A stretch of 12,977 nucleotides of DNA from CAYOFK01 sp964403185. Its GTDB lineage: Bacteria; Bacteroidota; Bacteroidia; Bacteroidales; VadinHA17. Under the pieces are notes generated by a model. That model saw only the letters and a list, made by a program, of their open reading frames with translations. It was not told where the DNA came from and searched no databases. Shown in pieces: positions 1 through 7,667 of this stretch. A program made the position numbers and the translations under genes. The stretch lies in assembly GCA_964403185.1 (NCBI GenBank), contig CAYOFK010000085.1, positions 1-12,977 on the forward strand, read 5' to 3'. How positions within the stretch are numbered: the first letter of the stretch is position 1; every line of letters begins with the position of its first letter.

Positions 1-523
1 TTTTCGCTGCGTTCCCCGGGAACTTGCAAAAAGCCGTTTCCTGCTAATATGATTACGGGGCACGAATGCTAAATTGTTTTACTTCGCTTTAAATTTAAAA
101 AAAATGCCACTTACGGAGCATTTTCCCAAATTCCCCTTTTTGTATTCAGGGAGTACAGAATACCTTTTCGTGGCTGCTAACTCTTCTGCTTTTACTGCAT
201 GTCAGTTTTATGCATAACTTTTTTCCTTTTACAGTTTTTATCAGTTTAGTAACTTCCCACTGCCTGCCATTTTTTTGCGGAAAAAAGATGCATGATACCG
301 GCCCGGGTTCCTGTTAGAGACTGACAAAATGTGTGCTAAACTAATTAAGTATCAAATTTACAGCATGATATAGTTAGATTCCCACTCCTGTTTGTTGCGG
401 AAATTGTTCGGAATTGATACATACTACGTGCGTTTATGAGCATATCAATGCAATAAATAACATCCCTTTTCAACGGCCGGTAAACAGGTTTTTCATAACT
501 TTATGTAACCTCAGCCCGGCGTC
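1..523. other. Intergenic region with no convincing gene
   Basis: This 523-nt stretch has stop codons in all frames and no recognisable protein or RNA family; I looked for tmRNA, RNase P and SRP RNA signatures and saw none. It holds a 13-nt palindrome (GTTCCC-C-GGGAAC, 11-23), a weak AT-rich hairpin at 268-290 (CAT and T-tract against A-tract and GATG), and near its right end a -7-like box for the following gene. The first 63 bases could be the GTG-started N-terminus of a minus-strand gene leaving the window, but 21 codons cannot establish that. Confidence 0.6.
496..503 (+). promoter_or_regulatory. Possible -7 promoter box for the DUF2851 gene
   Basis: TAACTTTA matches seven of eight positions of the Bacteroidota -7 consensus TAnnTTTG and lies 20 nt before the ATG at 524. 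No TTTG-like -33 box is present at the expected 19-20 nt spacing; the nearest T-tract (467-470) is too far upstream. This is therefore only a candidate. Confidence 0.3.
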
Positions 524-1798
524 ATGAAAGAAGTATTTTTACAGTTCCTGTGGAAGTGGCAATTGTTAGGTGATACGGCAATGCGCACAACCGAAAATAA
601 AAAGGTTAAGATCACTCATCCTGGCGAGTTGAATACGGACGCCGGACCTGATTTTTTAAATGCAAAGATTGAGATTGACAAGGTCCTTTGGGCCGGAAAT
701 GTGGAGATTCATCACAAAGCTTCTGACTGGTATGCGCACAAGCATCATGAAGATCCGTCCTATAAAAATGTGATCCTTCATGTAGTTCTGGACCCGGACA
801 GGGAGGTGCTGACCATGGATGGCAGAAAAGTTGCAGCCATGGAAATGGAACCGGACACTTCTGCATGGTTGAACTACGAACAGCTTATAACCAGTAAACA
901 CTGGCTGGCATGCAAAAGGCAACTTCACAGGCTGGATCAGTTTAGTATTAAGTTCTGGCTTGGTAAAGTGCTGGTGGAGCGGCTTGAAAAAAAAACCTCC
1001 TTTTTCCTGGAGATCCTGTCACATACAAAAAATGACTGGACCGAAACTTTTTATCAGGGCCTGGCCCGGAGTTTTGGGTTTAAGGTGAATGCTTTGCCTT
1101 TTGAAATGCTGGCCCGGTCGTTGCCGTTCAAAAACCTTCAACAACTAAAAGGAAACCATTTTCAAATTGAAGCCATCATCTTCGGACAATCAGGACTCCT
1201 GGATATGCAACTGTTCGGAGATGATTATTATGAGAAGTTGAAAAAGGAGTACAGGCACTTAAAAAGAAAATATTCCCTGAAACCCTTGGCAGGCCATTTG
1301 TGGAAGTTTATGAGATTGCGGCCACAGAATTTCCCTACCATCCGCCTGGCACAGTTTGCCTCCCTGATAAATCAGACAGATAACCTCTTTTCAACAATCC
1401 TCGAAACCAGGCATGTTAAGAAGTTTATGGAGCTTTTTGAAATCAATGCATCGTCCTATTGGCATGATCATTATCAATTCAATAAAATGTCAAAAACCAG
1501 TGATAAAACTCTTGGAAAAGATTCAAGATATTCCATCATCATAAACACTGTGGTCCCTTTTCTGTTTCTTTATGGAAAGCTTAAGAACCAGGAGGAATTA
1601 AGAACCAGGGCAATTGAATTATTGGAGGAGCTTCCTCCGGAAAAAAATTCACTTTTGACGTCTTGGGATGCGGCCGGCGTGCATTCTGACAGTGCCTTTT
1701 ACAGCCAGGCCCTGATCCATCTTTCATCCAAATATTGTAAGAAAAAGAACTGCCTGGAATGCGAAATCGGCAACCGTATTATTTCATATAACGCATGA
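524..1798 (+). CDS. DUF2851 family protein
   Basis: This 424-residue protein matches my recollection of the DUF2851 family, found mainly in Bacteroidota and without an established function. The N-terminal part carries the most distinctive motifs: HPGELNTDAGPDF (32-44), GNVEIHHKASDW (58-69) with H72, H74 and H75 after it, and NVILHVV (82-88). The C-terminus has a Cys-x4-Cys-x2-Cys cluster (C405, C410, C413) followed by an Ile-Gly-Asn segment, which could bind a metal. There is no signal peptide or membrane segment, so it is probably cytosolic. The order P42-D43, then E61-x-H63 after an aliphatic strand, resembles a variant PD-(D/E)xK nuclease core; this is my inference only. The ATG at 524 is preceded by no Shine-Dalgarno sequence, as is usual in this phylum. 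It is a single gene, separated from rpsO by 142 nt that contain the rpsO promoter. Confidence 0.85.
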   Translation: MKEVFLQFLWKWQLLGDTAMRTTENKKVKITHPGELNTDAGPDFLNAKIEIDKVLWAGNVEIHHKASDWYAHKHHEDPSYKNVILHVVLDPDREVLTMDGRKVAAMEMEPDTSAWLNYEQLITSKHWLACKRQLHRLDQFSIKFWLGKVLVERLEKKTSFFLEILSHTKNDWTETFYQGLARSFGFKVNALPFEMLARSLPFKNLQQLKGNHFQIEAIIFGQSGLLDMQLFGDDYYEKLKKEYRHLKRKYSLKPLAGHLWKFMRLRPQNFPTIRLAQFASLINQTDNLFSTILETRHVKKFMELFEINASSYWHDHYQFNKMSKTSDKTLGKDSRYSIIINTVVPFLFLYGKLKNQEELRTRAIELLEELPPEKNSLLTSWDAAGVHSDSAFYSQALIHLSSKYCKKKNCLECEIGNRIISYNA

Positions 1799-1862
1799 CA
1801 GGCAAAGAGTTGATTAAAGGGACAGAAACCTGTTTTCAGCACCCAAACTTTTTCATGGTTTT

Positions 1863-1893
1863 ATTGATTAATTTAAAAAAACAATTAACTTTG
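1863..1893 (+). promoter_or_regulatory. Promoter of rpsO-pnp
   Basis: ATTG (1863-1866), a 19-nt spacer and TAACTTTG (1886-1893) form a near-perfect Bacteroidota sigma-ABfr-type promoter (TTTG, N19-20, TAnnTTTG). Initiation about 7 nt downstream would give a 5' leader of roughly 40 nt before the rpsO ATG at 1941. I saw no other promoter of this form between rpsO and pnp, so it probably drives both genes. Confidence 0.75.
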
Positions 1894-1940
1894 CAGCTCT
1901 TTAAAAATCAGGCATATTAAAAAAATACACTCACAGAATT

Positions 1941-2210
1941 ATGTATTTAACCGGAGAAAAGAAAAAGGAGATATTTAAGAAGCATGGAAAATCTGACACG
2001 GATACAGGTTCCCCTGAAAGCCAGATTGCTTTATTTACAACCAGAATTGAACATCTAACCAGCCACCTCAAGGAAAATAACAAAGATTATAGTACTCAGA
2101 TGGCTCTGTTAAAATTGGTTGGGAAAAGAAGAAGCCTGCTGAATTATCTTAAAAAGAAAGACATAGAAAGATACAGGGCTATTATTAAAGCCTTGAAATT
2201 AAGGAAATAA
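1941..2210 (+). CDS. rpsO: 30S ribosomal protein S15
   Basis: The 89-residue product has the normal length of bacterial S15, a primary 16S rRNA-binding protein of the small-subunit platform that also contacts 23S rRNA in an intersubunit bridge. The family signature is clear: a helix with GSPESQIALFTTRIEHLTSHL (its core around residues 23-43), then the conserved LVGKRRSLLNYL (59-70) and a basic C-terminal helix ending LKLRK. The ATG lies in an A-rich leader with no Shine-Dalgarno sequence. It is followed by a hairpin terminator and then pnp, the gene order seen in E. coli and many other bacteria. S15 is known to repress its own translation in several bacteria, but the short leader here shows no structure that I can identify as that regulatory site. 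Confidence 0.97.
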   Translation: MYLTGEKKKEIFKKHGKSDTDTGSPESQIALFTTRIEHLTSHLKENNKDYSTQMALLKLVGKRRSLLNYLKKKDIERYRAIIKALKLRK

Positions 2211-2212
2211 CT

Positions 2213-2245
2213 AAAAGAAGGCAATTATTCCAATTGCCTTTTTTC
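2213..2245 (+). terminator. Hairpin terminator or attenuator between rpsO and pnp
   Basis: A perfect 9-bp stem, AAGGCAATT (2218-2226) paired with AATTGCCTT (2232-2240), closes a 5-nt ATTCC loop. It is preceded by an A-tract and followed by a T-tract (2239-2244), the form of an intrinsic terminator. It starts right after the rpsO stop and ends 24 nt before the pnp ATG. With no promoter visible between the genes, pnp presumably depends on read-through, so this probably lowers PNPase output relative to S15. Confidence 0.8.
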
Positions 2246-2268
2246 TTGAAACAACTAGAGAACAGAAG

Positions 2269-4392
2269 ATGAACAAAGTAATAGAAAAACATATTGATTT
2301 GGGTGACGGGCGGTCCGTTACCATTGAAACCGGAAAACTTGCAAAACAGGCTGATGGGTCTGTTGTGGTAACCATGGGAAGGACCATGTTACTGGCCACT
2401 GTTGTATCAGCCAGAGAAGGTAAAGAAAATGTTGATTTCATGCCACTTTCTGTTGATTATAAAGAAAAATATGCATCCCTGGGCAGATTCCCGGGCGGGT
2501 TTATGAAAAGAGAAGCCCGGCCGTCCGATTATGAGGTTCTGATATCCCGTCTCGTTGACAGGGTCTTGCGACCATTATTCCCGGATGACTATCACTCTGA
2601 AACCTTTGTGAATATCAATCTCATATCTGCAGATAAAAATATCATTCCTGATGCCCTGGCAGGCCTGGCAGCTTCAGCAGCCTTGTCTGTTTCCGATGTC
2701 CCCTTTAACGGCCCCATTTCGGAGGTCAGAGTGGCAAGAGTAAATGGGTCGTTCATGATCAATCCCACTTTTACGGAACTGGAAAAAGCAGATATTGACC
2801 TGATCGTTGGAGCCACAATTGATAATGTTATGATGGTGGAAGGTGAAATGCTTGAGGTTTCTGAAGCCGATATGCTGGAAGCAGTCAAATTTGCACATGA
2901 AGCAATTAAGGTGCAATGCCAGACACAGATAGATCTGGCTGCAGAGTTGAAAATAGAAAAACGTGCATGTGAACCGGAGAACAAAGACGAAGATCTGAAA
3001 GAAAAGGTTTATAAGGAAACCTATGATAAAGTTTACAGCGTTGCAAAATCATTTATTAAAAATAAACACGAGCGCAGTGAAGCCTTTAGAGCTATAAAAG
3101 AAGAGTTTCTGGCTCAGTATACTGAAGAAGATGAGGTGGATGAACAGCTGGCAGGGAACTATTTCCATGACGTTCATAAAGATGCCGTTCGTGCCCTGAT
3201 CCTTAATGAGAGCGTACGTCTGGATGGCAGAAAGACAGATGAAATACGAACCATATCAAGTGAGGTGGATTACCTCCCGGCAGCTCATGGTTCCGCTTTA
3301 TTTACAAGAGGAGAAACCCAGTCACTTACTACAGTGACCCTGGGAACAAAACTCGATGAGAAGATCATTGATGAAGTGTTACACCGGGGAACACAAAAGT
3401 TTGTCCTGCATTATAATTTCCCCGCCTTCTCAACAGGTGATGCACGGCCTAACAGAGGTTTAAGCAGGAGGGAAGTCGGCCATGGGAATCTTGCACACAG
3501 AGCCTTGAAAAATATGATACCTGCGGGCACAGATAATCCCTATGCCATCAGAGTCGTTTCAGATGTCCTCGAATCAAACGGTTCGTCTTCTATGGCCACT
3601 GTCTGTGCAGGCACACTCGCGTTGATGGACACAGGCATTAACATTTCAGAGCCGGTGTCGGGGATTGCCATGGGCTTAATCGCTGATAAGGAAAGCGGAA
3701 AATATGCCATCCTCTCGGATATTCTGGGTGATGAAGATCATCTTGGAGATATGGACTTTAAAGTTGCCGGTACAAAAAACGGGATCACCGCCACGCAAAT
3801 GGACATAAAAGTCGATGGCTTATCCTATGAGATACTTGCGGAAGCATTGGACCAGGCCAGGAAGGGACGGTTACACATTTTAGATAAGATGCTCGAAACC
3901 TTGCCGGAACCCAGACCTGAGTTGAAGCCTCATACCCCGCGAATTGTTCAGATAACCATTCCCAAAGATCTGATCGGTGCCCTGATTGGTCCGGGAGGTA
4001 AGGTCATCCAGGAAATTCAGAGTGAAACAGAAACCACCATTGTTGTTGAAGAGATTGACAGCCTTGGCGTGGTTGATGTATTTGCAGATAATGAAAAAGC
4101 CATTAACAGAGCCCTGGAAATGATAAACCAGATTGTTGAAGTTCCTGAAGTTGGAACAGTATATAAGGGGACTGTCAAAGGCATCACTACTTTTGGTGCT
4201 TTTATTGAAATTCTTCCGGGACGTGAAGGCCTCCTGCACATCTCAGAGATCGAATGGAGAAGATTGAAAAGTGTTGACGAAGTGCTTAAAGAAGGCCAGG
4301 AAGTAGAGGTGAAACTTATTGAGATTGATGAAAAAACAAATAAATTGAGACTTTCCCGGAAAGCTCTCCTGCCAAGACCTCAACAAAATTAA
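2269..4392 (+). CDS. pnp: Polynucleotide phosphorylase (polyribonucleotide nucleotidyltransferase)
   Basis: PNPase is a cytosolic trimeric 3'-5' exoribonuclease that cleaves RNA with phosphate to release nucleoside diphosphates; it can also run in reverse. The 707-residue length is typical. Domains in order: first RNase PH domain (about 10-145), linking helical domain (about 150-300), second RNase PH domain (about 315-550), KH domain (about 555-620) with its GPGG loop at 574-577, and S1 RNA-binding domain (about 625-697). The catalytic segment GDEDHLGDMDFK supplies D490, D496 and K498, equivalent to E. coli D486, D492 and K494. The RNA-contacting loop after GRFPGGF (72-78) is present in domain one. 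Nothing is missing or frameshifted. It follows rpsO and the intervening terminator, and is itself closed by a GC-rich hairpin at 4401. Confidence 0.98.
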   Translation: MNKVIEKHIDLGDGRSVTIETGKLAKQADGSVVVTMGRTMLLATVVSAREGKENVDFMPLSVDYKEKYASLGRFPGGFMKREARPSDYEVLISRLVDRVLRPLFPDDYHSETFVNINLISADKNIIPDALAGLAASAALSVSDVPFNGPISEVRVARVNGSFMINPTFTELEKADIDLIVGATIDNVMMVEGEMLEVSEADMLEAVKFAHEAIKVQCQTQIDLAAELKIEKRACEPENKDEDLKEKVYKETYDKVYSVAKSFIKNKHERSEAFRAIKEEFLAQYTEEDEVDEQLAGNYFHDVHKDAVRALILNESVRLDGRKTDEIRTISSEVDYLPAAHGSALFTRGETQSLTTVTLGTKLDEKIIDEVLHRGTQKFVLHYNFPAFSTGDARPNRGLSRREVGHGNLAHRALKNMIPAGTDNPYAIRVVSDVLESNGSSSMATVCAGTLALMDTGINISEPVSGIAMGLIADKESGKYAILSDILGDEDHLGDMDFKVAGTKNGITATQMDIKVDGLSYEILAEALDQARKGRLHILDKMLETLPEPRPELKPHTPRIVQITIPKDLIGALIGPGGKVIQEIQSETETTIVVEEIDSLGVVDVFADNEKAINRALEMINQIVEVPEVGTVYKGTVKGITTFGAFIEILPGREGLLHISEIEWRRLKSVDEVLKEGQEVEVKLIEIDEKTNKLRLSRKALLPRPQQN

Positions 4393-4400
4393 TTTCCTCC

Positions 4401-4435
4401 CCCCGGAACCTGTCCGGGGATTATTTTCTTTCTCC
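4401..4435 (+). terminator. Intrinsic terminator after pnp
   Basis: CCCCGGA (4401-4407) and TCCGGGG (4413-4419) form a perfect 7-bp GC-rich stem around a 5-nt loop, followed by a T-rich run (ATTATTTTCTTTC). It begins 9 nt after the pnp stop codon. Confidence 0.8.
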
Positions 4436-4809
4436 ATTTTCGCCCTGGAAGAAAGACTCGTTCGCACCAAAATCGTACCATGCGTCTGACAACTCGTCGG
4501 ACGATTAAGGGCATTTGCTTAGCAAATGGCTCTGTAGATCGACTTCAAAGTCGATCAGGGGCTGTCTCAAAAGTCAGATTACATATCATTCCCTCGCAAG
4601 AGGGAATCCAGGATATCTGCCTGGAAGTCAAATGAATCCCCGATCCCCACCTGCCGGTCGGGCACGGCTGGCAGTGTCGGAAACAGAAATCATAAATCCT
4701 TACACCATAATCGCAACACTTTCAGGTTACACAGGGTTCGACAAGAATAAGTGAGATAATTAGTGCTTTTTTCTTAACTTATGTCCAATTTCTGACATGA
4801 TATCGGTTT
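4436..4809. repeat. Non-coding, hairpin-dense intergenic region (repeat-like)
   Basis: No plausible gene lies here; a 79-codon open frame (4515-4754) has low-complexity, gene-unlike composition. The region carries a run of inverted repeats: 4483-4503 (8 bp, one G-T pair), 4512-4528 (8 bp palindrome), 4537-4556 (9 bp, 2-nt loop), 4588-4607 (8 bp closing a GCAA tetraloop), 4608-4624 (5 bp) and 4651-4674 (CTGCC/GGCAG with an inner GCCG/CGGC). Between the third and fourth is GGGGCTGTCTCAAAAG (4558-4573), which resembles ends of some Bacteroidota insertion sequences. No matching inverted end or transposase is in the window, so this could be a remnant, a MITE-like element or a REP-like repeat. A weak -7-like box (TAACTTAT, 4775-4782) precedes the next gene. 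Confidence 0.5.
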
Positions 4810-5313
4810 ATGGAATCCTCTGACTGGATCAAAGAAATAGTAAGTGTTTTCTCACTGAAAACACTTACTCCTGTTCAAATAAGATCTGTTCGTCCGGACA
4901 GGCTTGTTAAGATGGCCAGGCGAATTGAATCCTTTGAAAGGTCATGCCCTCAGTGCAGAGACCATAAAAAGGAGTTGAATCAGACGCTGGTTCCTTTTAA
5001 GGAGAATTCTGAATTGACTGATGAAGCACTGCATGCCTATCTGAACATGTTCAGAAATCTGCTGGATCATCTGAAAACGGAACATAAACTCGTTTATCCC
5101 GGACATTATGCAGCCTTATACACCCTGCCCGGGATGGTTCTGGGTGCCGCCTTTTGGTTGTCTCTCAGGTGGATCTATAATGAAATCTCTGTAATAAACC
5201 TGCCTCTGAAAATGGGATTATTGGTCAGTCTGTTTATTGGGCTGGCCATCGGAAGATATTTAGGACATATTAAAGATAAAAAATATATTCAGGCAGATAA
5301 GAAATTGTATTAA
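4810..5313 (+). CDS. Hypothetical CxxC-containing protein with two membrane segments
   Basis: I do not recognise a named family for this 167-residue protein. The soluble N-terminal part (1-98) contains SCPQCRDHKKEL with C46 and C49 in a CxxC arrangement and, after a helical stretch, HLKTEH with H87 and H92, so a small zinc site is possible. Two hydrophobic segments follow, about 101-123 and 131-153, with a short linker; the C-terminus is lysine-rich. There is no signal peptide, so the N-terminus is probably cytoplasmic with a hairpin anchor at the C-terminal side. The ATG at 4810 has no Shine-Dalgarno sequence. The stop codon is only 15 nt from the ATG of the peptidase downstream, suggesting co-transcription. 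Real coding is supported by length, codon use and the ordered domain pattern, not by recognised homology. Confidence 0.75.
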   Translation: MESSDWIKEIVSVFSLKTLTPVQIRSVRPDRLVKMARRIESFERSCPQCRDHKKELNQTLVPFKENSELTDEALHAYLNMFRNLLDHLKTEHKLVYPGHYAALYTLPGMVLGAAFWLSLRWIYNEISVINLPLKMGLLVSLFIGLAIGRYLGHIKDKKYIQADKKLY

Positions 5314-5328
5314 CTTAAAATCTTGATC

Positions 5329-7604
5329 ATGAAACGTTTAGGCATTTATTTTCCATTACTTGCAGGCTTGCTTCTCTGGGGATGCCAGCACTCAGGGTTT
5401 CAGTATCCGGTCTCAGATAAGGTAGACCAGGAAGATGATTATTTTGGAACCAGTGTTTCTGATCCATACAGATGGCTCGAGGATGATAATTCTGAAGAAA
5501 CAGCCGCATGGGTGACCGCTCAGAATAAAGTTACTTTCGACTACCTTGAGGGACTTCCATTCAGAGGCCGGATACGGGACAGGTTGACAGAGATCTGGAA
5601 TTATGAAAAACTGTCCACACCATGGAAGGAAGGAGGCTGTTATTTTTTTACTAAAAATGATGGTTTGCAAAACCAGAATGTCTATTATATGATGAAAGAT
5701 CTTGAGTCGGAACCGGAATTATTGATTGATCCGAACCTGTTGTCGGAAGACGGAACCGCTGCCTTGAATGTTTTTTCGGTATCCAATGATGGAAAGTATC
5801 TTGGTTATGGAATATCCAGAGGGGGATCCGACTGGAGAGAGCTGTATGTTAAGAACCTGGAAACAGGGGAAGACCTTGACGATCATTTATTGTGGGCGAA
5901 GTTCAGTGGAATTTCCTGGTTCAGGAATGGTTTTTTTTACAGCCGGTATCCTGAACCTGACACAGGTGATGAATTAAAGGGAGAAAACAGGTTCAATAAA
6001 GTGTATTATCATGAAGTGGGGACCAAACAATCTGAAGATGTGCTCATCTATGAAGATCCCAAACATCCTGACTGGAGTTTCACGGTCGGTGTCTCAAGCG
6101 ATGAGAATTTCATGTTCCTGATGGTGCTGGAATCTACAAGTGGAAATGCCCTCTATATTAAACCGGCAAATTTAAGCAGTACCGGCTGGATTAAATTGGC
6201 AGATAATTTTGAAAAGGATTATTTTCCACTGGAATACCGTGATGGTACCATGTATTTGATGACCAATGATGAGGCGCCTAAATACAAACTGGTGAGTGTG
6301 GATGTCCATAACCCTCAAAAAGAAAACTGGAGAGATCTCATTCCCGGGAAAGAAGATCAGGTTCTGGAATGGGCCAGCTTTGGCGGAAATAAAATATTTG
6401 CAGGGTATTTAAAAGACGCCGGCAGTAAGGTTGAACTCTATGATCTTCAGGGAAATTATCAGTATAACCTGGAGCTGCCTGCCATCGGCAGCGTGGGAGG
6501 GTTCAATATGGAGTGGGACGATAATGAAGTGTTTTATTCTTTTACTTCATTTACCTACCCTTCCGTGATCTATAAATACAATATCGAAAATAATACGTAC
6601 CAAACATACTGGAAACCTGATATTGACTTTGATGGAAATAAGTATGAAACCCGGCAGGTTTTTTATGATTCCAGGGATGGTACAAAAGTACCCATGTTCA
6701 TTGTGCATAAAAAAGATCTGGAATTGAATGGGAAAAATCCCACACTTTTATACGGCTATGGAGGATTTAATATCAGCCTGACACCTTACTTCAGCGTCAG
6801 TAGGGTGGCCTGGCTTGAGGATGGAGGCATATTTGCAATGGCCAACTTGCGTGGCGGGGGTGAGTATGGAGAAGAGTGGCACCTGGCAGGTACAAAACTG
6901 AACAAACAAAATGTCTTTGATGATTTTATTTATGCGGCGAAATATTTGATTTCTGAAAAATACACCTCTCCCGGGAAACTGGCAATCCAGGGGGCCTCAA
7001 ATGGCGGCTTGTTGGTTGGGGCAGTAACCAATCAGGAACCTGAATTGTTTAAAGTGGCCATTCCTGAAGTGGGGGTGATGGATATGCTCAGATATCATAA
7101 ATTCACCATTGGCTACTACTGGGCCTCGGATTTTGGAACCAGTGAAGACAGTGAGCAGATGTTTGAATACCTGTATAATTACTCCCCCCTTCACACCATA
7201 AGGGAAGGCTTAAATTATCCGGCCGTGCTTGTAACCACAGCCGATCATGACGACAGGGTGGTGCCTGCTCATTCTTTTAAATATATGGCAACCTTGCAGG
7301 AAAAATACACCGGTCCGAATCCGGTGATGATCAGGANNNNNNNNNNNNNNNNNNNNNNNNNNNNNNNNNNNNNNNNNNNNNNNNNNNNNNNNNNNNNNNN
7401 NNNNNNNNNNNNNNNNNNNNNNNNNNNNNNNNNNNNTATATGGCAACCTTGCAGGAAAAATACACCGGTCCGAATCCGGTGATGATCAGGATTGAAACAA
7501 AAGCAGGCCATGGTGGCGGCATGCCAACCTCAAAGCTTATTGGGAAAATTGCCGACATATATTCTTTTATTTATAAAAACCTGGGGATGAAACCCTCAAA
7601 ATAG
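5329..7604 (+). CDS. Prolyl oligopeptidase family (S9A) lipoprotein, interrupted by scaffold gap
   Basis: Prolyl oligopeptidases are serine peptidases that cut short peptides after proline; the family resembles peptidase S9A. The N-terminus is a lipoprotein signal with lipobox LWGC (C19), so the mature enzyme is probably membrane-anchored and periplasmic. The motif YPVSDKVDQEDDYFGTSVSDPYRWLED-like region (about 26-52) begins the family's N-terminal part, followed by a beta-propeller (about 75-430) and an alpha/beta-hydrolase domain. The triad is S557 in GASNGG, D641 in DHDDRVVP and H676 in AGHGGG. The His lies after a 100-N gap. Removing the Ns and one copy of the 55-nt duplicated flank restores one frame of 706 residues ending at the TAG at 7602, the family's normal size; read literally, the frame ends early. 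The ATG at 5329 is preferred to a TTG at 5323 because it gives the cleaner signal peptide. It lies 15 nt after the CxxC membrane protein and 63 nt before the kinase. Confidence 0.93.
7282..7336 (+). repeat. 55-nt duplicated contig end, left copy
   Basis: This sequence is identical to 7437-7491 and directly abuts the run of Ns. Both copies encode the same peptidase segment (YMATLQEKY through PVMIR), so it is one genomic sequence represented twice at the ends of overlapping contigs. Confidence 0.95.
7337..7436. other. Assembly gap of 100 Ns
   Basis: Exactly 100 Ns, the conventional placeholder for a gap of unknown size. The identical 55-nt sequence on both sides and the restored reading frame on collapse show that probably no sequence is missing here. 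Confidence 0.98.
7437..7491 (+). repeat. 55-nt duplicated contig end, right copy
   Basis: This is the second identical copy of the flank at 7282-7336. It is in a different frame relative to the upstream part only because of the gap and duplication; the sequence after it, beginning IETKAGHGGG, completes the peptidase. Confidence 0.95.
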
Positions 7605-7667
7605 ACCATCTTATATTCCAAAGCATGTTGCAGCCTGGCAACAGAGCACACTTTATACATCAACGGT

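Noticed and set aside
1..63. Possible GTG-started N-terminus of a minus-strand gene leaving the window
   Set aside because: Only 21 codons are visible and none resembles a known protein start.
2592..2984. 130-codon minus-strand open frame inside pnp
   Set aside because: It is a mirror of the conserved PNPase coding sequence with serine- and isoleucine-rich shadow composition.
4515..4754. 79-codon open frame on the plus strand
   Set aside because: It runs straight through the hairpin repeats, has no recognisable motif and no promoter or leader of its own; it is best explained as chance in repeat sequence.
4735..4755. GGTTCGA resembling a tRNA T-loop
   Set aside because: The sequence around GGGTTCGACAAG does not fold into a T-arm and no acceptor or anticodon arm can be found nearby.
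7282..7491. A true tandem duplication in the peptidase gene
   Set aside because: Both copies touch the N run, are identical, and only the collapsed version restores the reading frame and the family's normal length.
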